Assembly (NCBI GenBank): GCA_017624895.1
Contig: JAGAMB010000008.1
Coordinates: 1-45,725 of the forward strand
Reading direction: 5' to 3'
Length of the DNA: 45,725 bases
Origin: Ruminococcus sp.
GTDB taxonomy: Bacteria; Bacillota; Clostridia; Oscillospirales; Ruminococcaceae
Shown: in pieces, positions 34,179 through 43,275 of the stretch
Layout of the letters: each line of letters begins with the position of its first letter
Position numbering within the stretch: position 1 is the first letter of the stretch
Position numbers and translations under genes: made by a program
Notes under the pieces: model-generated
Database searches by the model: none
What the model was told of the DNA's origin: nothing
What the model saw: the letters and a program-made list of their open reading frames with translations, nothing else

Positions 34179-35981
34179 TTGGCTAACGATAAAATCAGAA
34201 ATTTCTGCATTGTGGCGCATATCGACCACGGCAAATCAACCCTTGCTGACCGTATTCTTGAAAAGACAGAAACTGTTGCTATCCGAGATATGGAAGAACA
34301 GCTTCTTGATAATATGGATATTGAGCGTGAACGAGGAATTACCATAAAAGCTCGCGCTGTTCGTATGAAATATACTGCTCAGGACGGTGAGGACTATATC
34401 TTCAATCTTATTGACACTCCCGGACACGTTGACTTCAACTACGAAGTATCACGCTCTCTTGCAGCCTGTGAGGGTGCAATTCTTGTTGTTGATGCTTCAC
34501 AGGGAATTGAAGCACAGACTCTTGCCAATACCTATCTTGCCATTGAACACGATCTTGAAGTTGTGCCTATTGTCAATAAAATCGACCTGCCATCTGCTGA
34601 TCCTGAACGTGTATGTGCCGAAGTTGAAAATGTCATTGGTATTCCTGCTATGGACGCTCCAAGAATTTCTGCTAAAATGGGTACAAATATTGAGGAAGTT
34701 TTAGAGAGAATCGTTACCGATATTCCCGCACCGAAAGGTGATACTGAAAAGCCTCTCAAGGCGCTGATTTTCGACAGCTACTATGACTCCTACAAGGGTG
34801 TTATAATCTATGTTCGCGTTAAAGAGGGACGCGTAAAGGTTGGCGACAACATCCGCCTTATGGCTACAGGAGCAGTTTTCACCGTTGTTGAGGCAGGCTA
34901 TATGGACGCTTCAAACCTCGTCAACAACGGCTCACTTGAAGCAGGCGAAGTTGGCTATATTTCTGCATCTATCAAGAGTATCGGCGATACACAGGTTGGC
35001 GATACCGTTACAAATGACGACAACCCCTGCGATGAAGCTCTCCCCGGCTACAGAAAAGTAAATCCTATGGTATTCTCAGGTATTTACCCTGCTGATGGCG
35101 CAAAATACGGAGATTTACGTGAGGCTCTGGAAAAACTCCAGCTTAACGACGCTTCACTTTCTTTTGAACCTGAAACATCAATCGCTTTAGGTTTCGGCTT
35201 CCGCTGCGGATTTCTTGGACTTCTCCATATGGAAATCATTCAGGAGCGACTGGAGCGTGAGTACAATCTCGACCTTATCACCACCGCACCCTCTGTTATC
35301 TACAAGGTAACGCTGACAAGCGGCGAAGTAGTATATATCGACAACCCCACTAATTACCCTGATCCCGCCCTCATCCAGACCGCCGAGGAGCCTATGGTCA
35401 AGGCAAACATCCTCTCCCCCTCGGAATACGTTGGAAATATTATGGAACTTTGTCAGGACAGACGCGGCATTTTCAAGGATATGAAATATCTTGATGATAC
35501 CCGTGTTGAGCTTCACTATGAGCTTCCGCTTAACGAGATAGTTTATGACTTCTTTGATGTGCTGAAATCACGCACAAAGGGCTATGCAAGCTTTGACTAT
35601 GAAATGATGGGATATGTTCCCTCAAAGCTTGTGAAGCTCGATATCCTCCTCAACGGCGATATTGTTGACGCTCTTTCGTTTATCATCCACACAGACAAAG
35701 CATATGGCAGAGCGAGAAAAATTGCTGAAAAGCTCAAGGAGAATATTCCAAGACAGCTCTTTGAGGTGCCTATACAGGCAGCTATCGGCGGTAAGATAAT
35801 CGCCCGTGAAACTGTTAAGGCTATGCGCAAGGACGTTCTTGCAAAGTGCTACGGCGGAGATATAACACGTAAGAAGAAGCTCCTTGAAAAGCAGAAAGAG
35901 GGTAAGAAGCGTATGCGTCAGCTCGGCACAGTAGAAGTGCCGCAGGAGGCATTTATGAGCGTTCTGAAGCTTGATACATGA
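34179..35981 (+). CDS. lepA: elongation factor 4 (LepA)
   Basis: 600 aa, standard length, starting at a TTG eight bases after CGGAGG and giving the normal N-terminus [21 protein letters not shown]. GTPase motifs: HIDHGKST (G1), ERGITIKA (G2), DTPGHVDF (G3), VNKIDLPSA (G4). The EF4-specific C-terminal domain is present ([21 protein letters not shown]). EF4 acts on stalled ribosomes, promoting back-translocation or assembly. A TTG start often keeps translation moderate. A small membrane-protein gene begins 10 bp downstream. Confidence 0.98.
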   Translation: MANDKIRNFCIVAHIDHGKSTLADRILEKTETVAIRDMEEQLLDNMDIERERGITIKARAVRMKYTAQDGEDYIFNLIDTPGHVDFNYEVSRSLAACEGAILVVDASQGIEAQTLANTYLAIEHDLEVVPIVNKIDLPSADPERVCAEVENVIGIPAMDAPRISAKMGTNIEEVLERIVTDIPAPKGDTEKPLKALIFDSYYDSYKGVIIYVRVKEGRVKVGDNIRLMATGAVFTVVEAGYMDASNLVNNGSLEAGEVGYISASIKSIGDTQVGDTVTNDDNPCDEALPGYRKVNPMVFSGIYPADGAKYGDLREALEKLQLNDASLSFEPETSIALGFGFRCGFLGLLHMEIIQERLEREYNLDLITTAPSVIYKVTLTSGEVVYIDNPTNYPDPALIQTAEEPMVKANILSPSEYVGNIMELCQDRRGIFKDMKYLDDTRVELHYELPLNEIVYDFFDVLKSRTKGYASFDYEMMGYVPSKLVKLDILLNGDIVDALSFIIHTDKAYGRARKIAEKLKENIPRQLFEVPIQAAIGGKIIARETVKAMRKDVLAKCYGGDITRKKKLLEKQKEGKKRMRQLGTVEVPQEAFMSVLKLDT

Positions 35982-35991
35982 GGACTTGATT

Positions 35992-36324
35992 ATGTTATTT
36001 TATTATATAACATTTGCAATGTCGGCAGTCTGGCTCATACTCTGCATTATATCGGCAGTAACTGAGCATAAGCCGTCAAAAAAAGCGAAAACACGTAATT
36101 TCTTCCGCAGTCTGAGAATTTCCCTGCGTGAAATTACTCTTTTATGGACGGTTGTAATTGTGGGAATTGTGGTATATATTGCTGCAAAAACTGATAATTT
36201 CAGCTATCCGTGGATATGCCTGATAGTGGGAATATTCCTGCTCGGTCTTGTTATTCTGGAACATTTCCGCATATTCGGCATTGCAAAAACAAAAAAGCGT
36301 GTTAAACGCCTACAGAGCCGTTAG
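35992..36324 (+). CDS. small membrane protein, unknown function
   Basis: 110 aa from ATG 35992, with GAGGA overlapping the lepA stop; an in-frame TTG at 35971 lies inside lepA and is less likely. Three hydrophobic segments at about 3-22, 45-65 and 70-90 are separated by a basic stretch (KPSKKAKTRNFFRSLR), and the C-terminus is basic (KTKKRVKRLQSR). No family is recognised. Its close spacing to lepA suggests co-transcription but gives no functional hint. Confidence 0.7.
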   Translation: MLFYYITFAMSAVWLILCIISAVTEHKPSKKAKTRNFFRSLRISLREITLLWTVVIVGIVVYIAAKTDNFSYPWICLIVGIFLLGLVILEHFRIFGIAKTKKRVKRLQSR

Positions 36325-36449
36325 CCATTAGACTTTGGGTTTTAGTGAGATATATTTTCAGAAGCACTAATCATCAGAAGTTTTTTCCCTAATGGCAGGC
36401 TTGGGGCAGTATTGCCATAAATATGATAATTATACATCAGCTAACGGCT
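36316..36449. repeat. short inverted repeat flanking an intergenic region
   Basis: AGCCGTTAGC (36316-36325, including the stop of the preceding gene) is complemented exactly at 36440-36449, and nearby variants (GGCTAAAGGCTGAAAGCTGATGGCT at lower similarity) look like degenerate GGCTAA-type repeat units. The enclosed ~115 bp holds no gene. Confidence 0.4.
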
Positions 36450-36492
36450 AAAGGCTGAAAGCTGATGGCTATGTAAACAGAAAGGATATAAT

Positions 36493-36849
36493 ATGAACAG
36501 TATATATAATTGTCCCCATTGCGGAAAAAAGAGCTTCAACCCGTGGAAAAAAGCCTTTGCAGGACAGCTCAACTCTCCCGGAAAGGTATGTCTGGAGTGC
36601 GGACAGAAAGCTGTTAATGGCAAGGGTGCAACAATATTCAATGCCGTTTTCTCGGTTATATGCTTTGCCCTTGTGGTTTGGCTCTACCTGAAAGCACCTG
36701 ACTTCTGGGGAACTGAGTACGAATGGATCGCCTTTTATGAAATACCCCTTGCTATAGGTATAATTATACTGAAATTTATTGTTCCAAAACTTGTCAACGC
36801 ATTTTTCTTCCGCCTTGCGCCTGCTATCAGAATTGACGCTGTAAAATGA
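36493..36849 (+). CDS. zinc-ribbon membrane protein, unknown function
   Basis: 118 aa. An N-terminal zinc-ribbon-like motif, CPHC at residues 7-10 and CLEC at 33-36, is followed by two hydrophobic segments (about 49-68 and 82-102). Proteins of this layout are common in Clostridia and have no established function. AAAGGAT lies upstream of the ATG. The stop overlaps the hemW start (ATGA), so the two are co-translated, which is the only functional hint. Confidence 0.75.
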   Translation: MNSIYNCPHCGKKSFNPWKKAFAGQLNSPGKVCLECGQKAVNGKGATIFNAVFSVICFALVVWLYLKAPDFWGTEYEWIAFYEIPLAIGIIILKFIVPKLVNAFFFRLAPAIRIDAVK

Positions 36850-37937
36850 GCTTAGGACTTTATATCCACGTTCCGTTCTGCGGTAAAAAATGCCGATATT
36901 GCGACTTTTACTCCCTGCCCTACCGAAAGGAACAGGTATCAGCTTACGTTGAGGCTGTACTGCGGAATATCCGCCATTATTCGGATAAATCAACGGTTAC
37001 GGATACGATTTATTTCGGCGGCGGAACTCCCTCACTTTTGTCGGTGGAGCAGATTTCCGCAATTTTAAGGGAAATATATGACAATTTCAATGTGGAAAAT
37101 TCCGCTGAAATAACTCTTGAAGCCAATCCGAACACACTTACTGCCGAAAAGCTTGAAATGCTCCGTATATCGGGAATTAACAGGCTTTCTATGGGTATTC
37201 AGTCAATGAATGACAAGGAATTGAAAATTCTCGGCAGAACCCATACGGCTGAACGTGCCGTAAAAGCCGTATATGACGCAAAATACGCAGGTTTTGACAA
37301 TATCTCCTGCGATTTAATGGCTGCCCTGCCCAATCAGACAGAGGAAATGCTCATTCGCTCCATTGACGCTATGGCTGAACTGCCAATTCAGCACATTTCC
37401 GCATATATCCTCAAAATCGAGGAGGGAACGCCCTTTGACTGCATGGAAATCCGTGAGAAAATTCCCGATGAGGACACATCTGCGGAATTGTACACGGTTA
37501 TGGTGAAACGGCTCCGTGAAAAGGGATTTTTTCAGTATGAGGTGTCAAATTTCGCCAAAAAAGGCTTTGAAAGCCGCCATAACAGCCGCTACTGGAAATG
37601 CCTTGACTATCTCGGCATAGGCCCGTCGGCACATTCCTGCTATAAAGGTGCAAGATTTGCGGTTTCAGGCGATTTACAGGGATTTATCAACTCCCCTATA
37701 CAGATAACAGAGATAACTGACAGTTCCCCCTGCGGCTTTGAGGAATACGCAATGCTTAGGCTGAGATTGGCTGAGGGGTATGATTTAAACGACTTTCCAC
37801 AGCATAAAGACGATTTAATAAAAAAAATCCCGCCCCTTTTAAAGGCAGGATATATCACATACAACGGCGAAAAAATCGCCCTGACGGAAAACGGCTTTCT
37901 TGTGTCAAATTCCGTCATAGAATATCTTATATTTTAA
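36846..37937 (+). CDS. hemW: radical SAM protein HemW (coproporphyrinogen III oxidase-like)
   Basis: 363 aa. The 4Fe-4S radical SAM motif C12-x3-C16-x2-C19 is followed by the GGGTPS SAM-binding segment, EANPNTL, and RLSMGIQSMND. HemW-type features such as NSRYWKCLDYLGIGPSAHS are present, while the extra cysteine-rich N-terminus of true HemN is absent, so a heme chaperone role is more likely than coproporphyrinogen oxidation. Its 3' end overlaps the sigF 3' end by 3-4 bp tail to tail. Confidence 0.95.
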   Translation: MSLGLYIHVPFCGKKCRYCDFYSLPYRKEQVSAYVEAVLRNIRHYSDKSTVTDTIYFGGGTPSLLSVEQISAILREIYDNFNVENSAEITLEANPNTLTAEKLEMLRISGINRLSMGIQSMNDKELKILGRTHTAERAVKAVYDAKYAGFDNISCDLMAALPNQTEEMLIRSIDAMAELPIQHISAYILKIEEGTPFDCMEIREKIPDEDTSAELYTVMVKRLREKGFFQYEVSNFAKKGFESRHNSRYWKCLDYLGIGPSAHSCYKGARFAVSGDLQGFINSPIQITEITDSSPCGFEEYAMLRLRLAEGYDLNDFPQHKDDLIKKIPPLLKAGYITYNGEKIALTENGFLVSNSVIEYLIF

Positions 37938-38584
37938 CTAAGCAGCTCTTTACGCATTTCCGTAAGGAGCTTTTTTTCACGCCTTGATACCTGAACCTGC
38001 GTCATTCCGAGAATTTTTGCCGCCGCTGATTGCGTCATATTCCTGAAATACCGCAATTCCAGCAGCAAACGGTCATTTTCGGGCAGGGCTTTCATAATCT
38101 GCCGCAATGCAAGCAAATCCAGAATCTGCTCATCATGTGCCTCAACGGGAATATCCGTCTGACCACCCTCATCATCCCCTGATGTAAGAGAAATAAGAGG
38201 CTGTGCCGCACAGAGAGCCTCGGCTATGTCATCCTCCGATGCGCCGGTTAATGCCGATAATTCGCTGATCGCCGGCTCTCTCCCTTCGCTGTGCATAAAT
38301 TCCTGACAAATTCTTTGAAGCTTCATTGATAATTCCTTCAGACTGCGGCTTACCTTGATCGTTCCTCCGTCACGAAAAAGCCGCTTGATCTCACCCAGAA
38401 TAACAGGTACGGCATATGTTGAGAATTTCACTCCCCTGTCGCTGTCAAATGCCTTTACCGCTTTCAGAAGCCCAAGACAACCAGCAGAATAAAGCTCATC
38501 ATACTCAATCCCTCTGCCGCGAAAACGATTGGCACACAGGTGAACAAGTCCAAGATTTTCCTCTGCTTTAACCTCAGTCCCCAT
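37934..38584 (-). CDS. sigF: sporulation sigma factor SigF
   Basis: 216 aa, shorter than RpoD and lacking region 1. Region 2 has YDELYSAGCLGLLKAVKAFD and the -10 helix KFSTYAVPVILGEIKRLFRD; region 4 ends MTQSAAAKILGMTQVQVSRREKK. The YAVP(M/V)I(L/I)GEI motif is typical of SigF/SigG. In B. subtilis it directs forespore-specific transcription once released from SpoIIAB. The start overlaps the end of spoIIAB by 11 bp, the classical spoIIA order. Confidence 0.95.
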   Translation of the reverse strand: MGTEVKAEENLGLVHLCANRFRGRGIEYDELYSAGCLGLLKAVKAFDSDRGVKFSTYAVPVILGEIKRLFRDGGTIKVSRSLKELSMKLQRICQEFMHSEGREPAISELSALTGASEDDIAEALCAAQPLISLTSGDDEGGQTDIPVEAHDEQILDLLALRQIMKALPENDRLLLELRYFRNMTQSAAAKILGMTQVQVSRREKKLLTEMRKELLS

Positions 38585-39011
38585 TGCTGACCAGCCTCTT
38601 GCGCATTACAACAGTAGTGCCTTTTCCAATTCCGCTTGTTACTCGGAGCCTGTCAGTAAAGCTCTCCATAACAGAAAAACCAAGTCCCGACCGTTCTTCT
38701 TCAGGAGCTGTTGTGAAAAGCGGTTCCATTGCCTGTTTTACATCTGATATGCCGCAGCCTTTGTCGCGTATTTTTATGTATATCTCACGCTCTGCAAGAA
38801 GCCGCACCGTAAGCTCGATATTGCCCTTTGTACCTCTGTATCCGTGGACAATAGCATTTGTTACCGCCTCGGAAACAGCTGTGCGTATATCCGAAAGCTC
38901 CTCAACAGTCGGATCAGCCTGTATCAGAAATGATGATACAGCTGCTCTTGCAGCTCCCTCATTCACAGAATGAGAGGGCAGAATAATTTTCATTTCGTTT
39001 AAAATTTCCAT
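38574..39011 (-). CDS. spoIIAB: anti-sigma F factor / serine kinase SpoIIAB
   Basis: 145 aa, standard. GHKL ATPase motifs: N-box EAVTNAIVHGY, G1 DKGCGI, and G2 RSGLGFSVMESF. SpoIIAB holds SigF inactive and phosphorylates SpoIIAA. The ATG at 39011 follows GAGGTG; an internal Met at residue 7 lacks a ribosome binding site. Middle gene of the spoIIA operon, 10 bp after spoIIAA. Confidence 0.96.
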   Translation of the reverse strand: MEILNEMKIILPSHSVNEGAARAAVSSFLIQADPTVEELSDIRTAVSEAVTNAIVHGYRGTKGNIELTVRLLAEREIYIKIRDKGCGISDVKQAMEPLFTTAPEEERSGLGFSVMESFTDRLRVTSGIGKGTTVVMRKRLVSNGD

Positions 39012-39020
39012 AGTTACACC

Positions 39021-39326
39021 TCACACAATTTTTACTATCCTTTCTATCCCTGATAATTTCAGCACACGGCGGATATATGGCTGAGGCGCTCTTATTTCAA
39101 GCTGTCCGCCCCATTCCTTCATAAGCTTGTACCTGCCGATTATCAGACCGATTCCTGAGCTGTCCATAAAGGTAATTCCTGTGAAATCCATTGCAAGACG
39201 CTCAGGCTGCATAGTTATGACAAAGCGATCAAGCTCCGAACGCAGTGAGCGCGCGGAGTGATGGTCAAGCTCTCCGCTTAAAACGGCTACAGCCATACCC
39301 TTTTCCGATGTTATGTTCATTTTCAT
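39021..39326 (-). CDS. spoIIAA: anti-sigma F factor antagonist SpoIIAA
   Basis: 101 aa STAS-domain protein. The phosphorylation-site motif is MDSSGIG, with S57 corresponding to the Ser phosphorylated by SpoIIAB in B. subtilis. AAGGAGA lies seven bases before ATG 39326. Dephosphorylated SpoIIAA binds SpoIIAB and frees SigF. Upstream on the minus strand there is a TATAAT (39355-39360) but no matching -35, so the promoter may need an activator or another sigma factor (SigH/Spo0A in model species). Confidence 0.95.
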   Translation of the reverse strand: MKMNITSEKGMAVAVLSGELDHHSARSLRSELDRFVITMQPERLAMDFTGITFMDSSGIGLIIGRYKLMKEWGGQLEIRAPQPYIRRVLKLSGIERIVKIV

Positions 39327-39416
39327 TTGTCTGTCTCCTTTATCTTTTTGACTGATTATATCATATCATCTGTGAAAAATCTGTCGGAACAGGCTCTTGT
39401 TTTTTCTCATTTTATG

Positions 39417-39445
39417 TTGTAAAAACGGCGGAAATATGGTATAAT
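39417..39445 (+). promoter_or_regulatory. promoter of the flavin reductase gene
   Basis: TTGTAA (39417-39422), 17-nt spacer, TATAAT (39440-39445) with extended -10 TGG. Confidence 0.8.
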
Positions 39446-39474
39446 AAAGTATATTTATAAAAGGAGATATTTTT

Positions 39475-40068
39475 ATGCCGAAACAATTCTGGAAGGGCAG
39501 CGCTCTGCTTGCCCCTGTGCCTGCCGCCCTTGTAACCTGCGGAACTCCCGAAAAGCCCAACGTCCTGACCATAGGCTGGACGGGAATTGTCTGCACAAGA
39601 CCGCCTATGACATATATTTCAGTCCGCCCTGAGAGATATTCCCACGATATTATTATGAAATCAGGAGAATTTGTAATCAACCTCACCACCTCCGCAATGG
39701 TAAAAGAAGTTGATTTCTGCGGCGTAAAAAGCGGCAGAGATACAGACAAATTTGCTGTCTGCGGATTTACGCCCTCCCCTGCCAAAAAAGTGTCAGCTCC
39801 CATTATAGAAGAATGTCCCGTCAGCCTTGAATGTCGTGTTACTGAGAGCAAGCTTCTTGGCAGCCACACAATGTTTCTGGCGGAAATTGTGGGAATTGAC
39901 GTTGACGAAAAGTATATCGACAGCAAAGGAAAGCTGAATTTGCAGCAATGCGGACTTGCGGCATATGCCCACGGTGAATATTTTGCATTGGGCAGAAAGC
40001 TGGGTGATTTCGGCTATTCCGTCAGAAAAAAGAAGAAAAAGACGAAAAAAACATCAAATAACAGATGA
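39475..40068 (+). CDS. flavin reductase family (FMN-binding) protein
   Basis: 197 aa. The split-barrel FMN-binding fold shows PAALVTCGTPEKPNVLTIGWTG at the N-terminus, PPMTYISVRPERYSHDII, FVINLTT, and the central DFCGVKSGRDTDKF segment. Members transfer electrons from NAD(P)H to FMN or bind FMN for other redox reactions; the partner is unknown. The C-terminus is strongly basic (RKKKKKTKK). AAAGGAG precedes the ATG, and it has its own promoter. It lies between the divergent spoIIA operon and a BofC-C-like gene convergent with it. Confidence 0.9.
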   Translation: MPKQFWKGSALLAPVPAALVTCGTPEKPNVLTIGWTGIVCTRPPMTYISVRPERYSHDIIMKSGEFVINLTTSAMVKEVDFCGVKSGRDTDKFAVCGFTPSPAKKVSAPIIEECPVSLECRVTESKLLGSHTMFLAEIVGIDVDEKYIDSKGKLNLQQCGLAAYAHGEYFALGRKLGDFGYSVRKKKKKTKKTSNNR

Positions 40069-40075
40069 TTTCAGA

Positions 40076-40411
40076 TTATGTGGCAATATCCTCTATAAAT
40101 TGTTGTAATTCACGGTCAGACTCAATAACAACTCCCTCTGTGAGCTGTGCCTTGTCGTAATCGGAGAGAAGTGAAAAATCGTAGTCTATAACGCGATACG
40201 GCTTACTGCTCCCCTCTCTGAATACACCGATCCTGCCCTCATATTCCGCTATAATGCTTATGGAAACCTGCTCCGCTGCCGATATATCCGAAAGCCTTGC
40301 AGCCATACGCTCTCTGTGCATTGACTGACCTAAGGTGCATATAATAATAAACCCTGATATTGTGATCGCTGTCATTACCATAAGATAGATTTTCTTGTCA
40401 GCTGAACTCAT
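40076..40411 (-). CDS. membrane-anchored protein with BofC C-terminal-like domain
   Basis: 111 aa. One N-terminal TM segment (about residues 8-27) is followed by a short stretch of coiled character and a C-terminal domain of ~55 residues. That domain (EYEGRIGVFREGSSKPYRVIDY and LSDYDKAQLTEGVVI ending in FIEDIAT) matches the pattern of BofC C-terminal domains as I know them. BofC regulates a SigK-activating protease in the Bacillus intercompartmental checkpoint. Here only that domain is present, so a sporulation role is inferred from the domain and the spoIIA operon 0.75 kb away. AAGGAG precedes the ATG. Confidence 0.75.
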   Translation of the reverse strand: MSSADKKIYLMVMTAITISGFIIICTLGQSMHRERMAARLSDISAAEQVSISIIAEYEGRIGVFREGSSKPYRVIDYDFSLLSDYDKAQLTEGVVIESDRELQQFIEDIAT

Positions 40412-40500
40412 AATGTGATTGCTCCTTTGCTGAATTTTTATAATTAATTTGCCCGTTTTTTGCTAAAATATACAAAATAAAAAAAATTTTCATTAAGCAC

Positions 40501-40529
40501 TTAACAAATCGAAATTTATGTGCTATAAT
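40501..40529 (+). promoter_or_regulatory. promoter of the PBP gene
   Basis: TTAACA (40501-40506), 17-nt spacer, TATAAT (40524-40529) with extended -10 TGC. Confidence 0.8.
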
Positions 40530-40569
40530 ATATAGTGTATAAATATACGGCATTACATCTGAAAGGAGA

Positions 40570-43200
40570 ATGGTGCGGTTTTTAACCGTTCCAAAAGACA
40601 AAATGGCTAAATATACCTATGATGACGAGCCTGTAAGACAACAGGCATACCGCGGTGATATGCCCGTCAGACAAGCTCCGAAAAAACGAAAGAAAAAGAA
40701 GAAAAAGAAGAATATCGTCCTGTTAATTCTGCAAAAGCTGTCAGCTTGCATTGCAACTACACTTCTTTCTCTTTTCCTCATTATTGTTATAACAGGTACT
40801 GTCGTCGCTACAGCTCTTACTGTGTACGTTATGGACTTTATGGACGAGTCCTCCTCGATTACGCTTGCTGAGCTGGAAGCCGGAAGCAATACTTATTTCT
40901 ACGGAAAAAAAGTTAACAGCGAAACAGGAGAGCTTGAGGACGAATTGCTCCTTACGCTTAAACCACCCGATGGTATACAGCGTATCCCCGTTTCTATCGA
41001 CAGAGTGCCTCAACACGTACGCAATGCCTTCGTTTACACCGAGGACGAGCGTTTCTACCTCCACGATGGTGTTGACTACAAGCGTACATTCTCCGCATTC
41101 CTCAATATGTTCATTCACTTCTACGACTCCGATCAGGGTGGTTCGACTATCACACAGCAGCTTATCAAGAACCTGACAGGCGATGACGAGAAAACACCGC
41201 AGCGTAAGATCCGCGAAATTTTCTCCGCTATGCAGCTTGAAAAGACCTACTCCAAAGATGAGATACTTGAAGAATATCTGAATTATATCGGCTTCGGCGG
41301 TCCGAGAAACGGTATACAGATTGCATCTCTCCACTACTTCGGAAAAAATGTTGAAGATCTCACCATTCCTGAGGCGGCTGTTCTTGCAGCTATCCCAAAA
41401 AGCCCTGAGTATTACGGTCCATTCGTTGAATACTACGACGATGCAGGTAACCTTACCGTTGACGGCAGGGCTAACAACAAAACCCGTCAGGAATACGTTC
41501 TCTGGCAGATGTACAAAAACGGCGGTATCACCTATGACGAGTATCAGGAATATCTTAACACAGAGCTTCTTTATACAGACTCAGAGGAATACAGAAAGCT
41601 TCACCCTGAAATTGACCTTCAGGAGCTTGAAAATGAGCAGAAGGCTTATTCATGGGAAGTTGACGCTATGTACTACGAGGCAACAAAATACCTTATGGAG
41701 CTTTACAACATTGATGAAGCTCAGGCACAGAAGCGTCTGCTGACAGGCGGTTACCGTATCTACTCCACTATTGACAAGCGTATGCAGAATTACGTGGAGG
41801 AGAAATTCCTTAATATCAATAACATTATTTCAGAAGGCACAGTAAGAAAATGGGTTGACCTCGATGGTGACGGTGAGGTATCAGACGAAGAAGGTCTGCC
41901 CCACATCGCCTTTGTTGCCCTCCGATATGACGGCTCTGTTATGGCTTCAGTCGGTAACTGTGGCGAGAAAAAAGACTCCCTTATTACAAATTATGCCTGC
42001 AAGGAACCCCGTCAGGTCGGTTCTACTATGAAGCCTGTTGCAACCTATGGTCTTGGTATCGAAAGCGACCATATCCATTGGGGAAGCGTTTACCGCAATC
42101 TGCCCCTCGAACATATCAAGGACGACCAGGGCAACGCATGGCCTTTCAACTACGGCAGAGTAAAGGGCGACGGTTCAGCTCATAATATCTACTACTTCCT
42201 CCAGCAGTCCTTCAATACAGTTCCTGCTCAGCTCTGCGATGAGCTTACTCCAAATGCTGTATTCAAATTCTGCACGGAAAATCTCGGTATGGAACTGGAT
42301 GAAGCCGATGAAGCTCATTCTCCCCTTGCCCTCGGTTCACTTACCTACGGTATAACACTTCAGAACCTTGTAAATGCTTATCTCCCGTATGGCGCAAACG
42401 GCGTTTACAACGAGGCTCATATAATATCAAAAATCGAAGATCCAAGCGGACAAATTCTTGTTGACAACGTAAACGGAAGAAATACTCATCAGGCTGTTTC
42501 TCCTGAAACTGCATGGGTTATGAACAGACTTATCAAAAACGTTGTTGATAATGGTACCGGTACTGCTGCTAAACTCTGGAACAAAACCGTTATCGGTAAA
42601 ACCGGTACAACTGAAAACTGGTACGACCTTGCATTTGTCGGTATGACAAGAGATTTTGCAAGCGGTGTCACTATCGGTTACAAGGAATACAACGATGCTC
42701 TCAGCCTGCCATCAAGCATTAAATCAGCTGGTTTATGGAATACAATTATCGGCGAATACGCAAATACAATGTTCCCCGATACCGGTGTTGACTTTGATCC
42801 TGTTGATGGCGTAATTCAAGCGCAGATGTGTTCTGTAACAGGTATGATCGCTAATTCCTATTGTCCTAAGGGCAGCACAGGCTACTGGAAGTCATCATAT
42901 GCTCCATACTGCGACGGAAATCACGGCTACGTCGCTCCGAATCCCAGTCCGACTCCCGAATACGGAACAGGCAATACAGGTACCGGCGGCTGGACAGATC
43001 CTAATGCAGGTACTGGCGGTTGGACAGATCCAAATGCCGGCACAGGAGGCAATACAGGTACCGGTGGCGATACAGGTACCGGCGGCTGGGTTGATCCAGG
43101 CACAGGCGGCGATACGGGTACCGGCGGCGATACAGGTACCGGCGGTTGGGTTGATCCTGGTACAGGCGGCGATACAGGTACCGGCGGCGATACTTGGTAA
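40570..43200 (+). CDS. class A penicillin-binding protein (PBP1A-type)
   Basis: About 876 aa. Start uncertain: ATG 40570 and GTG 40573 lie very close to AAAGGAG, while ATG 40603 gives a more usual N-terminus but no ribosome binding site. A Lys-rich cytoplasmic stretch (KKRKKKKKKK) precedes one TM segment (~50-75). The GT51 glycosyltransferase domain has EDERFYLHDGVDYKRT and GGSTITQQLIKNL. The transpeptidase domain has the SxxK motif STMKP, an SxN-type motif and KTGTT. It polymerises and cross-links peptidoglycan. The last ~80 residues are a repetitive GTGGxT/WxDPG tail (DNA 42964-43197), probably a wall-facing disordered extension. Confidence 0.95.
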   Translation: MVRFLTVPKDKMAKYTYDDEPVRQQAYRGDMPVRQAPKKRKKKKKKKNIVLLILQKLSACIATTLLSLFLIIVITGTVVATALTVYVMDFMDESSSITLAELEAGSNTYFYGKKVNSETGELEDELLLTLKPPDGIQRIPVSIDRVPQHVRNAFVYTEDERFYLHDGVDYKRTFSAFLNMFIHFYDSDQGGSTITQQLIKNLTGDDEKTPQRKIREIFSAMQLEKTYSKDEILEEYLNYIGFGGPRNGIQIASLHYFGKNVEDLTIPEAAVLAAIPKSPEYYGPFVEYYDDAGNLTVDGRANNKTRQEYVLWQMYKNGGITYDEYQEYLNTELLYTDSEEYRKLHPEIDLQELENEQKAYSWEVDAMYYEATKYLMELYNIDEAQAQKRLLTGGYRIYSTIDKRMQNYVEEKFLNINNIISEGTVRKWVDLDGDGEVSDEEGLPHIAFVALRYDGSVMASVGNCGEKKDSLITNYACKEPRQVGSTMKPVATYGLGIESDHIHWGSVYRNLPLEHIKDDQGNAWPFNYGRVKGDGSAHNIYYFLQQSFNTVPAQLCDELTPNAVFKFCTENLGMELDEADEAHSPLALGSLTYGITLQNLVNAYLPYGANGVYNEAHIISKIEDPSGQILVDNVNGRNTHQAVSPETAWVMNRLIKNVVDNGTGTAAKLWNKTVIGKTGTTENWYDLAFVGMTRDFASGVTIGYKEYNDALSLPSSIKSAGLWNTIIGEYANTMFPDTGVDFDPVDGVIQAQMCSVTGMIANSYCPKGSTGYWKSSYAPYCDGNHGYVAPNPSPTPEYGTGNTGTGGWTDPNAGTGGWTDPNAGTGGNTGTGGDTGTGGWVDPGTGGDTGTGGDTGTGGWVDPGTGGDTGTGGDTW
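42964..43197 (+). repeat. tandem GGTACCGG-type repeats in the PBP 3' end
   Basis: Imperfect repeats of about 18-60 bp built on ACAGGTACCGGCGG encode GTGGWTDPNA (twice) and GTGGDTGTGGWVDP-type blocks (twice). Such repeats can gain or lose units by slippage, changing tail length while staying in frame when units are multiples of three. Confidence 0.85.
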
Positions 43201-43221
43201 TCTCTGCTGAAATAAAAATAT

Positions 43222-43254
43222 AAAGCCTGCCCAACAGGAACGGGCAGGCTTTTC
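43222..43254 (+). terminator. terminator of the PBP gene
   Basis: AAAGCCTGCCC (43222-43232) pairs perfectly with GGGCAGGCTTT (43242-43252), 9-nt loop, followed by a short T-run. Confidence 0.9.
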
Positions 43255-43275
43255 TAATAAAGATAAGGTGATAAT

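Noticed and set aside
40741-41334. 197-residue open frame opposite the PBP gene
   Set aside because: Antisense shadow of the glycosyltransferase domain coding region.
42964-43197. CRISPR-like regular repeats
   Set aside because: The repeats have no unique spacers, encode the PBP tail in frame, and no cas genes are present.
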